Shown: positions 1 through 8,312 of the stretch, in pieces | Layout: every line of letters starts with the position of its first letter | Position numbering within the stretch: the stretch's first letter is position 1 | Source: Hyphomicrobiales bacterium | GTDB taxonomy: Bacteria; Pseudomonadota; Alphaproteobacteria; Rhizobiales; Rhizobiaceae | Direction of reading: 5' to 3' | NCBI GenBank assembly: GCA_900473795.1 | Contig: UCMT01000026.1 | Span: 124,001-188,000, forward strand | Length of the DNA stretch: 64,000 nucleotides | Program-made: the position numbers and the translations under genes | Notes under the pieces: model-generated | Databases searched by the model: none | The model's input: the letters and a program-made list of their open reading frames with translations, nothing else | What the model was told of the DNA's origin: nothing

Positions 1-220
1 TGTAGCGAAAGCCCCAACCGGCAAGCACCGTAAAGAGATGGGCGCTGTGCGATCCCTCCACCAGAATCGTCGTTCCCGCGTCGACCGCCAGTTCACCCGT
101 CTTGAAGTTGGAAACAAACGCGAGCTCCTCCGGTTGGAATGCGCGGAAATGCTCGAGCGCCCGCAAGGGACACTGCTCGCAGGGCGTCTGTTTGCTGTTG
201 CGGGTTTTCGGAGCGGCCAT
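1..220 (-). CDS. Crp/Fnr-family transcriptional regulator, N-terminal fragment cut by the window edge
   Basis: The reverse strand reads from an ATG at 218-220, preceded by a good GAGGA ribosome-binding site, and stays open to the window edge, giving 73 residues. The start holds a CxxC pair in the motif TPCEQCPLRAL, followed by text typical of the start of a cyclic-nucleotide-binding-like beta roll (EELAFVSNFKTGEL, then TILVEG, LFTVLAGWGFRY). This layout matches alphaproteobacterial Crp/Fnr regulators with cysteines near the N-terminus. The effector domain is incomplete and the helix-turn-helix lies outside the window, so neither the ligand (oxygen, NO, redox) nor the targets can be judged. 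It is divergent from the SDR gene at 400. Confidence 0.8.
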   Translation of the reverse strand, partial: MAAPKTRNSKQTPCEQCPLRALEHFRAFQPEELAFVSNFKTGELAVDAGTTILVEGSHSAHLFTVLAGWGFRY

Positions 221-399
221 TGAGTGTCCTCGGCGAAGTGAAAGATCGGCACTGGAAACAGGGCTTTGATTTACAATGAAAATTAGAGGCCGATGTTTTT
301 CCGGCAAGGGGAGCTTGCAACGCGCCGGTGGACTTCTGCACCCGGCAAGCCTAGTTTTTCGCTTCGAGATCATACCCTTCAGAACGGGACGGAACCGCA

Positions 400-1263
400 A
401 TGAACCATCCAGCCTTTGCCAGCAACCATGTCGCCGTTGTGACCGGAGCCGCGTCGGGCATCGGCCTTGCCGCCGCCAGGCGCTTCGCTGGCCTCGGAAT
501 GAACGTCGTGCTCGCCGATCTGCCGGGCGAACGGCTGGACAAGGCGGCGCGCGAGACGGCGGCGCTCTCCCCACATGGCCCAAACAGCGTGGCAGCCATT
601 GCCGCGGATGTGGCATCGATCGAATCGCTGCAGGCGCTGGAACGCGACGCCGTCGCGCTGTTCGGCCGCGTTCACGTGTTGATGAACAATGCCGGCATTC
701 CGGGCAGCTCGATGTTCGGCGTGCAGGACGCGTGGGAAAAAGTCTTCGCCGTCAATCTGTGGGGCGTCGTCAACGGTTCACGCATCTTTGCGCCCGGCAT
801 GATCGCCCACGGCCAGACCGGCCTCATCGTCAATACCGGCTCCAAGCAGGGCATCACCACCCCACCCGGCGACCCCGCCTACAATGTGACGAAGGCCGGC
901 GTCAAAGCCTTCACCGAAGCACTGCAGCACGAACTGCGCGACACGCCCGACTGCAGGATCACGGCACACCTGCTGATCCCAGGGTTCGTCTACACGGCAC
1001 TGACCGCGCAGGGCCGCACGGAAAAGCCCGAGGGCGCCTGGACGCCGCAGGAAACGGTCGATTTCATGATGCAAAGCCTCGAAAACGACGACTTCTACAT
1101 CCTCTGCCCGGACAATGACGTCGAGCGCCCGACCGACGAGAAACGCATCCTCTGGGCCGCCGGCGATATCATCGAGAACCGCCCGCCGCTGTCGCGCTGG
1201 CATCCCGATTATGCCGACGCCTTCAAGGCATTTCTGACGAAGGATCGTCCGAAAATCAGCTAA
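400..1263 (+). CDS. Short-chain dehydrogenase/reductase (SDR)
   Basis: This 287-residue protein is a classical NAD(P)-dependent SDR. The Rossmann motif TGAASGIG lies at residues 15-22, the structural NNAG at 96-99, and the catalytic set is Ser148 with Tyr161 and Lys165 (YNVTK). The length is slightly above the usual 250, because of a C-terminal extension of about 40 residues containing DNDVERPTDEKR. The substrate cannot be deduced. The ribosome-binding site is weak (GGGACGGAA about 6 bases before ATG). It stands alone between the Crp/Fnr gene and the dioxygenase-hydrolase fusion, and the 121-base gap to that fusion suggests a separate transcript is possible. Confidence 0.9.
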   Translation: MNHPAFASNHVAVVTGAASGIGLAAARRFAGLGMNVVLADLPGERLDKAARETAALSPHGPNSVAAIAADVASIESLQALERDAVALFGRVHVLMNNAGIPGSSMFGVQDAWEKVFAVNLWGVVNGSRIFAPGMIAHGQTGLIVNTGSKQGITTPPGDPAYNVTKAGVKAFTEALQHELRDTPDCRITAHLLIPGFVYTALTAQGRTEKPEGAWTPQETVDFMMQSLENDDFYILCPDNDVERPTDEKRILWAAGDIIENRPPLSRWHPDYADAFKAFLTKDRPKIS

Positions 1264-1384
1264 GGAATAGAGGCAACAAGCACCACTTCGCGCCGTCGCG
1301 CGGTGGACGCTGTGTTCACATCGCAGGACTGGCGCGGCTTTCCTTTTGCTGCTTTCCTGCGGCTTGATCAAAAGGTTTCATGAC

Positions 1385-2941
1385 ATGACGAGCGGTATCC
1401 ACCACATCACGCTGATCACCCGCAAGGTACAAGCGAATGTTGATTTCTACGCCGGTTTTCTCGGCCTGCGTCTCGTCAAACGGACAGCGGGTTTTGAAGA
1501 CGCGATGCAGTTGCACTTGCTCTACGGCGATGCCATCGGATCGCCGGGATCGCTGGTGACGTTCCTCGTATGGGAAGACGGTGCGCCAGGCCGCGTCGGT
1601 CATGGCCAGCCGAGCGAGATCGCCTTTGCCATTGCGCCGGAAAGCATCGGTTTCTGGCTGACCCGAGCGCTGCGATACAATATCTCCACAACCGGTCCGA
1701 CCCAGGAGTTCGATGAACCCGTCATCCGGCTGAAGGATCCCGACGGCGTCATCGTCAAACTCGTCGGCACTGCGGCCCTTGCCACCGCCACCCCCTGCGC
1801 CACTTCGGAGATCCAGCCGCAGGACGCGATCCGGCGTCTGCGTGGCGCAACGATCCTGACGGACAAACCGGAGGGGACGGCAACCTTCATCGGCAGGCAT
1901 TTCGGCTATGCCGAAACGGCAAGGACCGAGACCATCCGCCGCCTCGGCTCGGCCTCCGGCGATATCATCGACGTGCGCGATGCCAGCGGATTCTGGACCG
2001 CTGCCCCCGGGACGGGCACGATCGACCACATCGCCTTCCGGGCAGCCGACAGGGCCGCGGTCGACGATCTGCGTACACGGCTGGCGGCGGAGGACGCCGG
2101 AACGATATCGGCCCACGACCGCAAATATTTCTTTTCGCTCTATGTGCGCGAGCCGGCCGGCACGCTGTTCGAATTCGCAACCGACGCGCCCGGCATGACG
2201 GTGGACGAAGACACTGCCTCGCTCGGAACCCGCCTGTTCGTTCCCGAGCATTTCGGCGGAGATCTGGAATCGAACCTCGTGGTCCTGCCGCAATTCGCGC
2301 TGCCCGGCGAGGAGCGTTTCACCCAGCGCGACCTGCCCTTCATCCACCGCCTGCACCGGCCGGAACACCCGGACGGGCGCACCCTCGTGCTGCTGCATGG
2401 CAGCGGCGCCAACGAGACCAGCCTCTTGCCACTCGGCCGGCAGATCGCCCCGAATTCCCTGCTCTTCAGTTTGAGAGGGCGTAGCACCGAAGAGGGTTTC
2501 CCGCGGTTTTTCCGCCGGATTACGCCCTTCAGCTTCGACCAGCAGGATATCGTCTCCGAAGTCGAAGCTTTTGTCGCGATGATCGAGGGCGCCGTTCCGG
2601 CCTATGGCATCGATCGCGAAAGAATGGTTTTCGTCGGCTATTCGAACGGTGCCAACATGCTGATCGCAACCATGCTGCTTCATCCGGGCCTGATCAGGAA
2701 TGCCGCGCTGCTGCGCATGATGAACCCGCTGGAAACGGTGCCGGACGCCGATCTTTCCGGCACCAATATCCTGACGGTGACAGGCGCAACGGACGCCTAT
2801 TCCCGCTATGCCCCGCCACTTGAGGCCATTCTCCACAAGGCAGGCGCGACGCTCGAGGCCGTCACGCTGAAAGCCGGACACGAGATCGGCGACATGGACG
2901 CGAAAGCCGTTCGGGAATGGCTGAAATCCTTCGGAGCCTGA
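1385..2941 (+). CDS. VOC-family ring-cleaving dioxygenase fused to an alpha/beta hydrolase (MhqO-MhqD-like)
   Basis: This 518-residue protein joins two enzymes. Residues 1 to about 285 form a tandem vicinal-oxygen-chelate dioxygenase: GIHHITL at the start supplies the first metal His, His215 (IDHIAF) the second and Glu263 (LFEFATD) the third. Residues about 315-518 form an alpha/beta hydrolase of the phospholipase/carboxylesterase type, with the oxyanion segment VLLHGSGANE, nucleophile Ser420 in GYSNG, a likely acid at Asp470 and His499 (AGHEIGD). In Bacillus the separate MhqO and MhqD proteins detoxify hydroquinones. The physical fusion suggests coupled ring cleavage and ester or lactone hydrolysis. 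The ATG at 1385 was preferred over one at 1346 because the VOC domain begins there. Convergent with an FMN reductase 10 bases away. Confidence 0.85.
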   Translation: MTSGIHHITLITRKVQANVDFYAGFLGLRLVKRTAGFEDAMQLHLLYGDAIGSPGSLVTFLVWEDGAPGRVGHGQPSEIAFAIAPESIGFWLTRALRYNISTTGPTQEFDEPVIRLKDPDGVIVKLVGTAALATATPCATSEIQPQDAIRRLRGATILTDKPEGTATFIGRHFGYAETARTETIRRLGSASGDIIDVRDASGFWTAAPGTGTIDHIAFRAADRAAVDDLRTRLAAEDAGTISAHDRKYFFSLYVREPAGTLFEFATDAPGMTVDEDTASLGTRLFVPEHFGGDLESNLVVLPQFALPGEERFTQRDLPFIHRLHRPEHPDGRTLVLLHGSGANETSLLPLGRQIAPNSLLFSLRGRSTEEGFPRFFRRITPFSFDQQDIVSEVEAFVAMIEGAVPAYGIDRERMVFVGYSNGANMLIATMLLHPGLIRNAALLRMMNPLETVPDADLSGTNILTVTGATDAYSRYAPPLEAILHKAGATLEAVTLKAGHEIGDMDAKAVREWLKSFGA

Positions 2942-2951
2942 CGGCTAAGGC

Positions 2952-3509
2952 TCAGGCGACCTTCCGGGCAACATAAGCGGCAAAGGCCTCGACAAAGGCC
3001 TTCAGCCTTGCCTTGGCATCCTCGTCGACAAGATTGCCTTCCTTGTCGAACAGCGAGCCCGCTTTCGGTAGCATCAGCCGCTTGCTGGACCAGAGATCGG
3101 CGCCCAGCGTGCGTAGCACCGGCAGCCAGGCATTCTGGCTGAGTATCGTGCCGAAAGCGCCAGGCGACGTGCCGGCAAGCGCGAAGGCGCGGCCGGCAAA
3201 GACGTTCGGTGCGCCGGTCATCGAGGAGCTCACCCAGTCGATGGCATTCTTGAAAACGCCGGGTATCGAGTTGTTGTATTCCGGCGTGAAGAGAATGACG
3301 CCATCGGCCGCCGCGATCTGGTCCTTCAAAACTTGAACCGGCTCAGGCACCCCTTCCCTCTCGACATCGGCATTGTAGAGCGGGATGCCTTCGATGGTTC
3401 CTGTCGTGAACGTCACGCCCTCCGGCGCCAGCGGGATCGCTGCGTTCAAGAGAGATTTGTTGAACGATGCCTTTCTCAGGCTCCCGGAAATGCCGATCAG
3501 TTTTGTCAT
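2952..3509 (-). CDS. NADPH-dependent FMN reductase (quinone/azo/chromate reductase type)
   Basis: This 185-residue flavodoxin-like protein has the FMN phosphate-binding loop GSLRKASFN at residues 9-17 and the family motif TPEYNNSIPGVFKNAIDW in the middle. These are the marks of the ChrR/YieF/MhqN-like NADPH-dependent FMN reductases, which perform two-electron reduction of quinones, azo dyes or chromate. It is transcribed on the minus strand, upstream-adjacent to and convergent with the dioxygenase-hydrolase fusion, and it follows another ring-cleaving dioxygenase at 3602-4555. The three together look like a quinone-detoxification set. Whether it shares a transcript with the dioxygenase is not certain; the gap is 92 bases. 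Confidence 0.9.
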   Translation of the reverse strand: MTKLIGISGSLRKASFNKSLLNAAIPLAPEGVTFTTGTIEGIPLYNADVEREGVPEPVQVLKDQIAAADGVILFTPEYNNSIPGVFKNAIDWVSSSMTGAPNVFAGRAFALAGTSPGAFGTILSQNAWLPVLRTLGADLWSSKRLMLPKAGSLFDKEGNLVDEDAKARLKAFVEAFAAYVARKVA

Positions 3510-3601
3510 CCGATTCCATCCTTTGTTTTCGCAAAAGATGGTCAGAAAAGCGAAAAAGTACAGATGGAAAAGCCGGAAAACGATGCTCCCGGCCTATTAT
3601 G

Positions 3602-4555
3602 CTAGACCAGCGGCTTCAGCCTCGCTTCGATCTGGCTGCGTTTGTGTTCCAGGAATGGCGGCAGCGACAGCCCTTCACCGAGCGTTTCCATCGGTTCGTC
3701 GACCGCAAAGCCGGGGCCGTCGGTTGCGATCTCGAACAGGATGCCGTTCGGCTCGCGGAAATAGAGGGAGCGAAAATAGTAGCGTTCGACCTCGCCGCTC
3801 GACGGCAGGCGGAAGTTCTGCAGCCGTTCGGTCCATTCATGCAATGTCGCCTCGTCCGGAGCGCGGAAGGCGACGTGGTGGACGGCGCCCGCGCCCTGCC
3901 GGGCAGCCGGCAACCCCGGCTGGACCGCGACATGCAGCTCCGCCGCCGGACCGCCCTTGCCCATCGAGAATACATGTACGTCGCCAATGCCATCCGGTGA
4001 CGGATACTGACGCGCCTTGGTCATGTTCATCACCTGCTCCAGAACCAGCGCCGTGTTGGCGATATCCGGTACGCTCATGGTGATGGGGCCGAGACCTTTG
4101 ATTTGGTGCTCGGCCGGAACCGGACTCCTGTCCCATGGGTGCGATGGCGCCAGCCCGCCGTCGTCGATCAGCCGGAAACGCTGGCCTTCGCCGTCCTCGA
4201 AGTCGAGCGAGGCGCGCCCGTCGATCTCGCTGACGACATCGGATTTGACCTTGAGTTCGTCGAAGCGCGCCTTCCACCAGACAAGGCTGTCGCGGCTGCC
4301 GACACGCAGGCCGGTGCGCGACACGCTATGTGTGCCGCGCCCTTCCGGCCCGACTGGCCAGTCGAAGAAGGTCAGGTCGGTCCCCGGCGTCGCCTGCCCG
4401 TCGGCGTAGAAGAGGTGGTAGGCACTGGTGTCGTCCTGATTGACCGTCTTTTTGACCAGCCGCATGCCGAGTGTCTGCGCATAGAAACGCAGGTTTTCCG
4501 GCGCGTTCGCGGTGATCGCCGTCAGATGATGAATTCCTGTCAATTGCAAGCTCAT
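3602..4555 (-). CDS. Ring-cleaving dioxygenase, VOC superfamily (MhqO-like)
   Basis: This 317-residue protein has two VOC halves. The metal ligands are His in GIHHLTAI at the N-terminus, His in [11 protein letters not shown] at the start of the second half, and Glu in [11 protein letters not shown]. The layout and length match the MhqO/LinE-like hydroquinone-cleaving dioxygenases. The start at 4555 (MSLQLTG) was chosen because a GGAGG lies inside the four extra codons of the upstream ATG at 4567, at ideal spacing for the second ATG. It resembles the N-terminal half of the fusion at 1385 (for example the shared [18 protein letters not shown] ends), so the two look paralogous. An inverted repeat lies about 80 bases upstream. 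Confidence 0.88.
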   Translation of the reverse strand: MSLQLTGIHHLTAITANAPENLRFYAQTLGMRLVKKTVNQDDTSAYHLFYADGQATPGTDLTFFDWPVGPEGRGTHSVSRTGLRVGSRDSLVWWKARFDELKVKSDVVSEIDGRASLDFEDGEGQRFRLIDDGGLAPSHPWDRSPVPAEHQIKGLGPITMSVPDIANTALVLEQVMNMTKARQYPSPDGIGDVHVFSMGKGGPAAELHVAVQPGLPAARQGAGAVHHVAFRAPDEATLHEWTERLQNFRLPSSGEVERYYFRSLYFREPNGILFEIATDGPGFAVDEPMETLGEGLSLPPFLEHKRSQIEARLKPLV

Positions 4556-4633
4556 GGCTGCCTCCATCGGAAAGATATGGAGCGAATATCGGTCGCTTGA
4601 GCTGTTTAATAAAGGGGCACAGCCCGAACAGAA

Positions 4634-4652
4634 TGTTCAATGACTGTGAACA
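4634..4652. promoter_or_regulatory. Inverted repeat TGTTCA-N7-TGAACA, candidate operator
   Basis: A perfect 6-base inverted repeat with a 7-base spacer sits between the nitrilase-family gene and the MhqO-like dioxygenase, 79 bases upstream of the latter's start. Its geometry suits a LysR- or MarR-type dimer. Quinone-responsive MarR regulators control mhq genes in Firmicutes, but no such regulator gene is present in this window, so the assignment is inference. Confidence 0.4.
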
Positions 4653-4689
4653 ATCGCTGCGGCGGCTTTGGAGCCGTTTTGCGAGGCGA

Positions 4690-5472
4690 TCAGGTATGGC
4701 GCTTCAAATCGCTCAGGTAGGTATTTTCGCTTCTCGAAACATCGAATAGGACTGGATCGACGGTCACGATCATCAGCGTCTCGCCATGGGATGCGGCGCC
4801 TGCGAGCAGGCTGCCATCGGGTGCGGCGATGCGCGAGGAACCTGCGAAGGTGAAGCGCTCGTCGGCACCGCAATGATTGACATAGGCAACGAAAACCTGG
4901 TTCTCGAAGGCACGCGTCTGGATCATGTGATCGGCAATGAAGGTGCCCGAATAACCGGCCGGCAGCGCCGTCGGCACCAGCACCGCTTCGGCGCCCGCCA
5001 GAGCCAAGCGCCGGACGTTTTCCGGAAACTCCACATCGTAACAGATCAGCATGCCGCACGTCACGCCGCGATGGTCAAGGAGCGTCGTGCTCGGCGCGGC
5101 GGCGGCAAACAGCGCACGCTCGTAGTCACCGTAGAGATGGGATTTGCGGTAGACGACGGGCTCTGCCGCGCCGTCGACATAAACGGCGCTGTTGAAGACT
5201 TCAGAACCCGCCTTCTCGGCAAAACCGGCGATCACCGCCACCCCGGTCGCCGTTGAGATCCCCTGCAGCCGCCGTACCAAAGGTCCATCCGCAGGCTCTG
5301 CCAGATCGCGGATGATGTCGCCGGCGCCATAGCCCGTCAGCCCGAGCTCCGGCGTGATCAGCAGGCTTGCGCCCTTGCCAGCCGCATCCCTCGCCGCCTC
5401 GCCGATGCGCGCCAGATTGGCGGCGACATCGCCGCTTTCCGATCTCATCTGCAGGGCGGCGAGCGTAATCAT
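4690..5472 (-). CDS. Carbon-nitrogen hydrolase (nitrilase superfamily)
   Basis: This 260-residue protein has the full nitrilase-superfamily triad: Glu42 in PELGLTGYG, Lys110 in YRKSHLYGDYE, and Cys144 in MLICYDVEFPE. This indicates an amidase, carbamoylase or omega-amidase type enzyme rather than a nitrile-specific one. Its start overlaps the stop of the upstream permease gene by 4 bases (ATGA), so it is the last gene of the ABC transporter operon at 5469-9401. The context suggests that it hydrolyses an amide or carbamoyl derivative of an imported polyamine-like compound, for example an N-carbamoylputrescine type substrate; that substrate is inference from neighbours only. Confidence 0.88.
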   Translation of the reverse strand: MITLAALQMRSESGDVAANLARIGEAARDAAGKGASLLITPELGLTGYGAGDIIRDLAEPADGPLVRRLQGISTATGVAVIAGFAEKAGSEVFNSAVYVDGAAEPVVYRKSHLYGDYERALFAAAAPSTTLLDHRGVTCGMLICYDVEFPENVRRLALAGAEAVLVPTALPAGYSGTFIADHMIQTRAFENQVFVAYVNHCGADERFTFAGSSRIAAPDGSLLAGAASHGETLMIVTVDPVLFDVSRSENTYLSDLKRHT

Positions 5473-6269
5473 GTGTCGTCCGATGACATGGCGCCGAGCA
5501 GCTTCGGCAAATCGCCGAACCGCGCGACGAGGGAGAAGATGACGGCGGCCGTCGCCACGAACAGGATCGTCACCGAAGCCATGGTCGGCGTGTAACCGTA
5601 GCGGAGCGCGTTGAAGATCTTGATCGGCAGCGTTTCCATGGTGAAACCGACGGTCATATAGGCGACGATATACTCGTTGAGCGACAGCACGAAGGCGAAG
5701 GCATAGCCCGAGACGATATAGGGCAGGATCAGCGGCAGGACGACGGTGCGGAAGATCGTGCGATCGTCCGCACCCATGGTGGCGGCAGCCTCGACCAAGG
5801 ACCGGTCAATCGCCGTGAAGCCGAGCGACAGCGTCACCAGCGGCAAGGTGACGAAGAAGATCGCATGGCTGACGACGGCGGTCCATGGCTGGCCGTAAAA
5901 GCCGGTGGTCGCCCAGAAGGTGAGCAGCCCGAGCGCCGTGATCACCGGTGGCAGCGTGAAGGGCGCGACGCCGAGCAACTGGAAGATGTTTGCCCAGGGC
6001 GCGATCCGTCGCCACAGGAACCAGGCAAGCGGCAGGGCGATCGCCACTGCCAGAGCCGCCGACAGGACGGCGAGCGTCAGCGAAGCAAAGAGCGCATTGC
6101 GCCATTCGGGATTGAGGAAGATTTCGCCGTACCAGGAGAGCGAAAAGCCCTTGGGTGGGAAGGCGAGCGTCTGCCTGGCGTTGACCGAGACGCCGGCGAC
6201 GACGATCATCGGTAGCGCCAGGAACAGCCCGATCAGGAAGAAATAGAGCTTGCTGAGCGCACCGGTCAT
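5469..6269 (-). CDS. ABC transporter permease, PotC-like (spermidine/putrescine family)
   Basis: This 266-residue inner-membrane protein has about six hydrophobic segments and the EAA loop LVEAAATMGADDRTIFRTVVLPLILP near its middle, which docks to the ATPase. The C-terminal end MASVTILFVATAAVIF is typical of PotC/YdcV permeases. The ATG at 6267-6269 overlaps the stop of the partner permease (ATGA), which fixes the start. Its own stop overlaps the nitrilase start in the same way. It forms an importer with the permease at 6266-7120, the ATPase at 7117-8154 and the binding protein at 8313-9401. Confidence 0.9.
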   Translation of the reverse strand: MTGALSKLYFFLIGLFLALPMIVVAGVSVNARQTLAFPPKGFSLSWYGEIFLNPEWRNALFASLTLAVLSAALAVAIALPLAWFLWRRIAPWANIFQLLGVAPFTLPPVITALGLLTFWATTGFYGQPWTAVVSHAIFFVTLPLVTLSLGFTAIDRSLVEAAATMGADDRTIFRTVVLPLILPYIVSGYAFAFVLSLNEYIVAYMTVGFTMETLPIKIFNALRYGYTPTMASVTILFVATAAVIFSLVARFGDLPKLLGAMSSDDT

Positions 6270-7120
6270 GCTGCTTCTCCCTTGCGTCCGGCAATCACGG
6301 TCAGCGCCACCAGTCCGAGCGTGACCAGCACCAGGAACACCGCCATCGCGGCCGCGAACGGCATGTTGGATTGGTAGATCGCCTGATCGGTGATCAGCAC
6401 CGACAGCGTCCAGTGCTGCGGACGGCCGAGAAGCTGCGGCAAGAGATAGGAACCGAGCGCAAAGATGAAGACCATGATCAGCGTCGCCGTGATGGTGTTG
6501 CGCAACGCCGGTACGACGACGGTGAAGAAGGCCTTGATGGGCGAAGCGCCAAGCGTGCGGGCCGCTTCCGTCAGCGTCGGGTCGAGCCGCACCAGTGCTG
6601 GATAAAGCACCAGCACCGTATAGGGGAAAGCCTGATAGACCATGCCGGTCAGGACCGCACCAAAGCTCGGCAAAAGCGCCTTCGCCTCGCTCATGAGCCC
6701 CGCCATGACCAGCAGATTGGTGATCCCGGCGGTGCGCGAAAACAGCGTCGACCAGGCAAAGCCGATGATGACTTCCGACAGCGACAGCACAGACAACAGC
6801 GCCACGAGCCAGATGATCTGCACTTTTCTCGCCATGCGCGTCAGAAGGTAGGTAAAGGGGATGGCGAGCACGACGCAGCAGATTGCAACCGCGATCGCCA
6901 GCATCAGCGAGAAGCCGAGCACGTTGGCGAAGAACAGGCTGAGGAATCGCTGATAGTTCGAAAGTTCGAAGGCCGGCACATAGAAGCCGCCCTGCTGGCG
7001 CTGGAAAAATGAGACGGCGATCATCGTCGCAAAGGGCACGACGAAGAAGACGATGAGCATCATCGCCGGGAAGAACAGCGGCCCGTAATCGGCCAGGCGT
7101 TGCGGCGCTTCGCGTCTCAT
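6266..7120 (-). CDS. ABC transporter permease, PotB-like (spermidine/putrescine family)
   Basis: This 284-residue membrane protein starts with a short cytoplasmic stretch (MRREAPQRLADYG) and then a strong membrane segment (LFFPAMMLIVFFVVPF). The EAA loop is LTEAARTLGASPIKAFFTVVVPAL. It pairs with the PotC-like permease. The start at 7120 was chosen over the in-frame ATG at 7138 because it overlaps the ATPase stop by 4 bases, as do the other junctions of this operon. The substrate class (polyamine or related amine) follows from family resemblance only. Confidence 0.9.
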   Translation of the reverse strand: MRREAPQRLADYGPLFFPAMMLIVFFVVPFATMIAVSFFQRQQGGFYVPAFELSNYQRFLSLFFANVLGFSLMLAIAVAICCVVLAIPFTYLLTRMARKVQIIWLVALLSVLSLSEVIIGFAWSTLFSRTAGITNLLVMAGLMSEAKALLPSFGAVLTGMVYQAFPYTVLVLYPALVRLDPTLTEAARTLGASPIKAFFTVVVPALRNTITATLIMVFIFALGSYLLPQLLGRPQHWTLSVLITDQAIYQSNMPFAAAMAVFLVLVTLGLVALTVIAGRKGEAA

Positions 7121-8154
7121 TTGGCAAGCACCACGCAAACGTCGGGCAAGAGCACCACGCCGACCGGCTGGCCGACGGAAACGTCGGGCCGCGCCCGCGG
7201 CGTCGAGACGGCGATGATCTGCTGGCCGGCAATGTCGACGAAGGTCTCGATCGTGCCGCCGAGATCGCGCACGAAGGTCACCGTGCCGGACAGCGCGCCG
7301 TCGCTGGGCGCCGTCAGATGCACGTCTTCCGGCCGGACAGACAGCGTCGCCTTGCTGATATTCGGGCCAAGGGAAATGCCGGCAACCGGCTGACCGAGCA
7401 CGTTGACCCGGCCGGAGCTGTCGGCTTCGGCCTCGAGCAGATTGGTCGAGCCGATGAAGTCGGCAACGAAGGTGTCGGCGGGGCGACGGTAGATTTCGAT
7501 CGGTGACGCGGCCTGACGGATTTCTCCACGGTTCATGACCACGACCGTATCGGCCATCGTCATCGCCTCGCGCTGATCGTGCGTCACGACGATGGTGGTG
7601 ATGCCGAGTTTCTGCTGGAGCTGGCGCAGTTCGACCTGCATTGCCTCGCGCAGCTTGGCGTCGAGCGCCGAGAGCGGCTCGTCGAGCAGGAAGAGTTTCG
7701 GCGAGATCGACAGCGCGCGCGCAATCGCCACGCGTTGCCGCTGGCCGCCGGAGAGTTTCGACACCGGCCGGTCCGCATAGCCGGAGAGATGGATCATCGA
7801 GAGCAGTTCATCAACCCGCTTTTTCTGGTCTTCCTTCGGCGCGCTGCGGATGCGCAAGGGATAGGCGATGTTCTCGCCAACCGTCAGATGCGGAAACAGC
7901 GCCAGCGACTGGAACACCATGCCGAGATTGCGCTTGTGCGTCGGGACCCGGGTGATGTCCTCGCCATCAAGCCGGATTGCGCCACCGGTCGGCAGGTCGA
8001 GGCCGGCGATCATTCTCAGCAGCGTGGTCTTGCCGCAGCCGGACGGTCCGAGCATGCAGACGAACGTGCCGTGCGGCACCGTCAGCTCGACATTGTTGAC
8101 CGCGGTGAAGGTCCCGAATTCCTTCGTGACGTTGTTGAGGACGAGGCCTGACAT
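7117..8154 (-). CDS. ABC transporter ATP-binding protein, PotA-like
   Basis: This 345-residue protein has an intact ATPase core: Walker A GPSGCGKTT, signature LSGGQRQRV, Walker B LFLLDEPLSALD, and the switch histidine in VVTHDQREA. A C-terminal TOBE-type domain follows (about residues 270-345), which in PotA/FbpC relatives takes part in regulation. The start MSGLVLNNV at 8154 was taken in preference to one at 8202, because the extra 16 residues are not family-like and run towards the RIME repeat. It energises the permeases at 5469-7120. The RIME-like repeat at 8191-8306 separates it from the upstream binding-protein gene. Confidence 0.92.
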   Translation of the reverse strand: MSGLVLNNVTKEFGTFTAVNNVELTVPHGTFVCMLGPSGCGKTTLLRMIAGLDLPTGGAIRLDGEDITRVPTHKRNLGMVFQSLALFPHLTVGENIAYPLRIRSAPKEDQKKRVDELLSMIHLSGYADRPVSKLSGGQRQRVAIARALSISPKLFLLDEPLSALDAKLREAMQVELRQLQQKLGITTIVVTHDQREAMTMADTVVVMNRGEIRQAASPIEIYRRPADTFVADFIGSTNLLEAEADSSGRVNVLGQPVAGISLGPNISKATLSVRPEDVHLTAPSDGALSGTVTFVRDLGGTIETFVDIAGQQIIAVSTPRARPDVSVGQPVGVVLLPDVCVVLAK

Positions 8155-8190
8155 GAGTTTCCTTGTTCCGCTTCTCGGACGTAAATATTC

Positions 8191-8306
8191 AAAGCCCCTC
8201 ACCCTAACCCTCTCCCCGCGAGCGGGGAGAGGGGACGATCGAGGTTGCCGCTTAGTCCTTCTCCCCGTTCACGGGGAGAAGGTGGCCGATAGGCCGGATG
8301 AGGGGC
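8191..8306. repeat. RIME-like intergenic palindromic repeat, copy 1 (inverted relative to copies 2 and 3)
   Basis: This element contains two GC-rich hairpins built from CTCTCCCCGC/GCGGGGAGAG and CTTCTCCCC/GGGGAGAAGG arms, and it is bounded by GCCCCTCA and TGAGGGGC. Its ends match, in reverse order, those of the elements at 23665-23780 and 29064-29179. It lies inside the polyamine-type ABC operon, between the binding-protein stop and the ATPase start, where the hairpins could protect or attenuate the transcript. Such elements are known from rhizobia as RIMEs. Confidence 0.85.
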
Positions 8307-8312
8307 GCACCC

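Noticed and set aside
262-290. Possible FixK/Fnr box (TTGATTTACAATGA) near the Crp/Fnr gene
   Set aside because: The right half does not match ATCAA; two or more mismatches make it no better than chance.
1316-2881. Long antisense reading frame opposite the dioxygenase-hydrolase fusion
   Set aside because: Its composition (many Arg, Gly and Gln, no domain) is that of a shadow of a GC-rich gene; the sense frame has complete catalytic motifs.
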